DNA of 16,023 nt from Litorimonas sp963922935. GTDB taxonomy: Bacteria > Pseudomonadota > Alphaproteobacteria > Caulobacterales > Maricaulaceae. A model generated the notes under the pieces. The model saw only the letters and a list, made by a program, of their open reading frames with translations. It searched no databases and was not told where the DNA came from. The stretch spans positions 1 to 16,023 of the forward strand of contig CAWUKE010000033.1 in the NCBI GenBank assembly GCA_963922935.1. Reading direction: 5' to 3'. This document shows positions 13,716 through 16,023 of the stretch, in pieces. Position 1 is the first letter of the stretch. Every line of letters starts with the position of its first letter. The translations under genes and the position numbers were made by a program.

Positions 13716-14678
13716 ATGTCCGAAGGCTCCATCGCCTTGTTTACCCAGGTTGGCTATCTCCTCATTAGCGGCCTGCTCGCCATTACGCTCTGGATTATTG
13801 TCTCTCCGCTTTTTGAGGGTGAAAAGCTCAAAAAACGCATGGAGTCTGTCTCTGCGGCGCGCGAATCGATGCGTGAGAATCGCATGAAATCGCTGGAAAA
13901 GCAGGCTACCCTTGTTCAGGACGGCAAGGGCAAAGCCAAAGATATGGTGAACCGCTTTTCGCTGGATAAGATCCTAGAGGCTTCCGATCTTCGCGATAAG
14001 CTCGCCCAAGCCGGTCTGCGCGGCCAGGGCCCGGTCTATAAATTCTATATGTTCCGGCTGATCTTACCGATCGGTTTCTTCTTCTTTGGTCTGGTCTTTC
14101 TGCTTCTGCTAAACACGCCGGGTTGGCAGATGATGCAACGGGCCGCAGCAACCTTGGCCCTGACATTGTTTGGTTATTATCTGCCCGCCATCTATGTGAA
14201 GAACTTGGCCAATAAGCGCCTTGCCTCCATTATGCCCGTCTTTCCAGATGCGCTGGATCTGCTTCTGATTTGCGTAGAATCCGGTATGTCGGTTGAACTA
14301 GCCTTTGGTCGCGTAGCAGATGAATTGGCCGAAAACTCAGTCGAATTGGCCGAGGAATTTCAACTCACAACGGCAGAGCTATCTTACCTGTCCTCTCGGC
14401 GCGTAGCTTATGAAAATCTGGCCCGACGTAATGACCATGCCGGGATTAAATCGGTCGCGACCTCACTCATTCAGGCGGAGCGTTACGGTACGCCCCTTGG
14501 CGATACATTGCGCACAATGGCGAATGAGAACCGGGAAATGCGGATGCTGGAAGCGGAAAAGAAGGCGGCATCGCTGCCGGCGAAACTAACCGTTCCGATG
14601 ATCCTCTGCTTCTTGCCCGTCCTCTTTATCGTGATCCTGACACCAGCGGGTATGCGCCTGATGGGGGCCTTCAACTAG
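13716..14678 (+). CDS. tadC: Tad inner-membrane platform protein TadC (GspF family)
   Basis: TadC is the second GspF-like platform subunit. The 320-aa chain has an N-terminal helix (about 13-32), a charged cytoplasmic segment with RMESVSAARESMRENRM, two helices at about 112-160, a T2SS-F domain at about 175-290 (FPDALDLLLICVESGMSVE; YGTPLGDTLRTMANE), and a last helix near 293-315. The start is well supported by AGGAGG with 7-nt spacing, the best ribosome site in the operon. It is the last gene of the cpaB operon and is followed by a bidirectional terminator. Confidence 0.95.
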   Translation: MSEGSIALFTQVGYLLISGLLAITLWIIVSPLFEGEKLKKRMESVSAARESMRENRMKSLEKQATLVQDGKGKAKDMVNRFSLDKILEASDLRDKLAQAGLRGQGPVYKFYMFRLILPIGFFFFGLVFLLLLNTPGWQMMQRAAATLALTLFGYYLPAIYVKNLANKRLASIMPVFPDALDLLLICVESGMSVELAFGRVADELAENSVELAEEFQLTTAELSYLSSRRVAYENLARRNDHAGIKSVATSLIQAERYGTPLGDTLRTMANENREMRMLEAEKKAASLPAKLTVPMILCFLPVLFIVILTPAGMRLMGAFN

Positions 14679-14702
14679 CGATAAGTTTTTCCCGTCCAAA
14701 AG

Positions 14703-14734
14703 AAAAAGCCGCCTGGTTTTAGGCGGCTTTTTTT
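14703..14734. terminator. Bidirectional terminator between tadC and tadD
   Basis: AAAAAGCCGCCT and AGGCGGCTTTTT form a perfect 12-bp stem with a 6-nt loop, with Ts following on the plus strand and A-rich flank giving Ts on the minus strand. It sits between the convergent tadC and tadD and should serve both. Confidence 0.93.
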
Positions 14735-14771
14735 ATTGTCGAGTAATCGTAGCTTTACGGAAATCGAGACG

Positions 14772-16022
14772 TTAGCGACGTGATCGGGCAGCGCCTCGTC
14801 GCTGTGGTTCTGCGTAAGAATTAGACTGCACGGGAACCGACGCTGTGACCGAAGAGACCGGATAGCCCTGCGCGGGAACTTGTGACTGTGTTGACCGCAG
14901 AGGTGGACCGACAACATGCGGGGTCTGCGTCCCTGTTTGTGCTGTTGGTTGCGGGGCGGGCATCGTTCGTTGTGGCCCGATCGTTTGGGCGATTTGATCT
15001 AGCACGCTGCGCTGTTGCGCGTTCATATCCTGAGGGCTCGGCAGAGGGGTTGGTGCGTTATAGGTTCCTGCGACTTGCCCGCTGCGTTGCATGGCGGCAG
15101 CTCGAGCGGCATCGGCGGAGGATTGGAATTGCTGGCCGGATGACGAGCTTGTCGTTAACCGCGCACCCGGCGTGTTTGCCATCCCATAGGCCTGTGGCGG
15201 TACAGCCGTTTGGCTTGGAGGCGCAGCGCGCATATCACGGCGTCTCGCCGGTTGATGGTGGCCACTGGGTGTTCCGGGCATGGCGCCCCGCATATTATGG
15301 GCCGCAACAGGCGGATGGGGTAGCATTTGATCACCGCGCGATAGGCCTGCCGCGCGCGCTTCTTTTTGACTTTCCTGCGTCTTGCCTTGCAGCTGTAGGA
15401 CAAGGGCGAGGTTCTGCCTCACACCGGCGCTGGCGCCTGGCTGTGATATTGCCCGGCGAAGCCACGTCTCTGCGGTTTGTAGATCGCCCGACAGCGCATG
15501 GCTCAGTCCAATATTGGCCAAAATATTCGGATCTGTCGGCGTGATCGATAAAGCACGGGAATAGTGCTGCCGCGCCGCCATAAAGTTTTCCTGCTGGTCG
15601 AGCGCTGCACCTTTCAGGGACCAAAGGCGCGCATATTGCGGGGCGAGGCGAAGCCCTTCATCCAAGACCGGGACGGCATCCAAGGCGCGGCCATCGGCGA
15701 TCAATCCGGCTGCATGTTCCGCCAAGAGATAAGGGTCACGCGGATGGATCGCGCGGGTCGTCTGCGTGATCTCCACGGCTCGAGACGGATTGCCTAAACG
15801 GCGCACAGCAGCCGCGAGCTTAATGGCGGCTTCCAGATCTGAAGGGTTCAGATCATATTCGTGACTCCAGAACGCGGCTTGGGCAAAAAGTTCCTGCGTT
15901 TCGATATTATCGCGCATCTCACGACTGGCAGGCAGGTACTGGTTGACGTTGACGCTGGCGGCGACCGCTTCTTCTTGTTCGGACATAGGCGGGGCGATGG
16001 CGATACAGCCCGAGAGGAGGAG
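14772..16022 (-). CDS. tadD: TPR lipoprotein TadD (5' end beyond window)
   Basis: TadD is a tetratricopeptide lipoprotein believed to help secretin assembly at the outer membrane. The first in-window ATG is at 15986, but the frame stays open to the edge and encodes LLLSGCIAIAPP just before it. LSGC is a lipobox, so the true start and signal peptide lie beyond 16023 and the ATG is internal. From that ATG, residues about 45-215 form TPR-like helices (for example ALDAVPVLDEGLRLAPQYA and ALSGDLQTAETWLRRAI). Residues about 215-404 are rich in Pro, Gln, Ser and Ala and look disordered, ending in basic RRGAARSRR. The long tail is unusual compared with the compact TPR form of the family. The gene converges on tadC across a terminator. 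The call as TadD rests on TPR plus lipobox plus location. Confidence 0.85.
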   Translation of the reverse strand, partial: LLLSGCIAIAPPMSEQEEAVAASVNVNQYLPASREMRDNIETQELFAQAAFWSHEYDLNPSDLEAAIKLAAAVRRLGNPSRAVEITQTTRAIHPRDPYLLAEHAAGLIADGRALDAVPVLDEGLRLAPQYARLWSLKGAALDQQENFMAARQHYSRALSITPTDPNILANIGLSHALSGDLQTAETWLRRAISQPGASAGVRQNLALVLQLQGKTQESQKEARAAGLSRGDQMLPHPPVAAHNMRGAMPGTPSGHHQPARRRDMRAAPPSQTAVPPQAYGMANTPGARLTTSSSSGQQFQSSADAARAAAMQRSGQVAGTYNAPTPLPSPQDMNAQQRSVLDQIAQTIGPQRTMPAPQPTAQTGTQTPHVVGPPLRSTQSQVPAQGYPVSSVTASVPVQSNSYAEPQRRGAARSRR

Positions 16023-16023
16023 C

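Overview
The window looks like the chromosome of an alphaproteobacterium, probably a dimorphic, CtrA-using lineage related to Caulobacter, Hyphomonas or Maricaulis. The evidence is a Cpa-type Tad pilus locus in the Caulobacter gene order, CtrA-like boxes (TTAA-N7-TTAA, with the TTAACCAT half-site) in front of pilus genes, and alphaproteobacterial housekeeping proteins. Composition is moderately GC-rich. I see no mobile element, CRISPR array, tRNA or rRNA. The lineage is inferred from protein character only.

Left part (1-2885): ubiB runs leftward off the edge. Divergent from it across a 316-bp regulatory gap is nrdB, the class I ribonucleotide reductase small subunit, with all metal ligands and the radical tyrosine. 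The gap holds a good NrdR-box candidate, a CtrA-like near-match and a GANTC site. A tyrosine-phosphatase-like gene follows and meets the pilus genes tail to tail, the two stop codons sharing TTAA.

Pilus locus (2882-16023): almost everything else encodes a Tad/Flp (type IVc) pilus. On the minus strand are two TadE-family minor pseudopilins behind a full CtrA box, then a small secreted protein carrying the same N-terminal pilus domain as the secretin CpaC. On the plus strand are two near-identical Flp pilins, each followed by its own terminator, and the prepilin peptidase cpaA, also terminated. Next comes a tight cpaBCDEF-tadB-tadC operon with gaps of 2-19 bp, led by a CtrA-like site and closed by a bidirectional terminator. 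From the right edge, converging on tadC, comes a TPR lipoprotein (TadD). Its true start lies outside the window, because a lipobox precedes the first in-frame ATG.

The expected division of labour is as follows. CpaA cleaves the Flp and TadE-like precursors. CpaF powers assembly through TadB/TadC in the inner membrane, and CpaE positions the machine. CpaC with CpaD and TadD forms the outer-membrane channel, and CpaB sits in the periplasm. The system is known. The points worth a second look are local: the pilin duplication and its codon split, the regulatory boxes, the extra secretin-N-domain protein, repeats after cpaA and in cpaE, and the long disordered tail on TadD.
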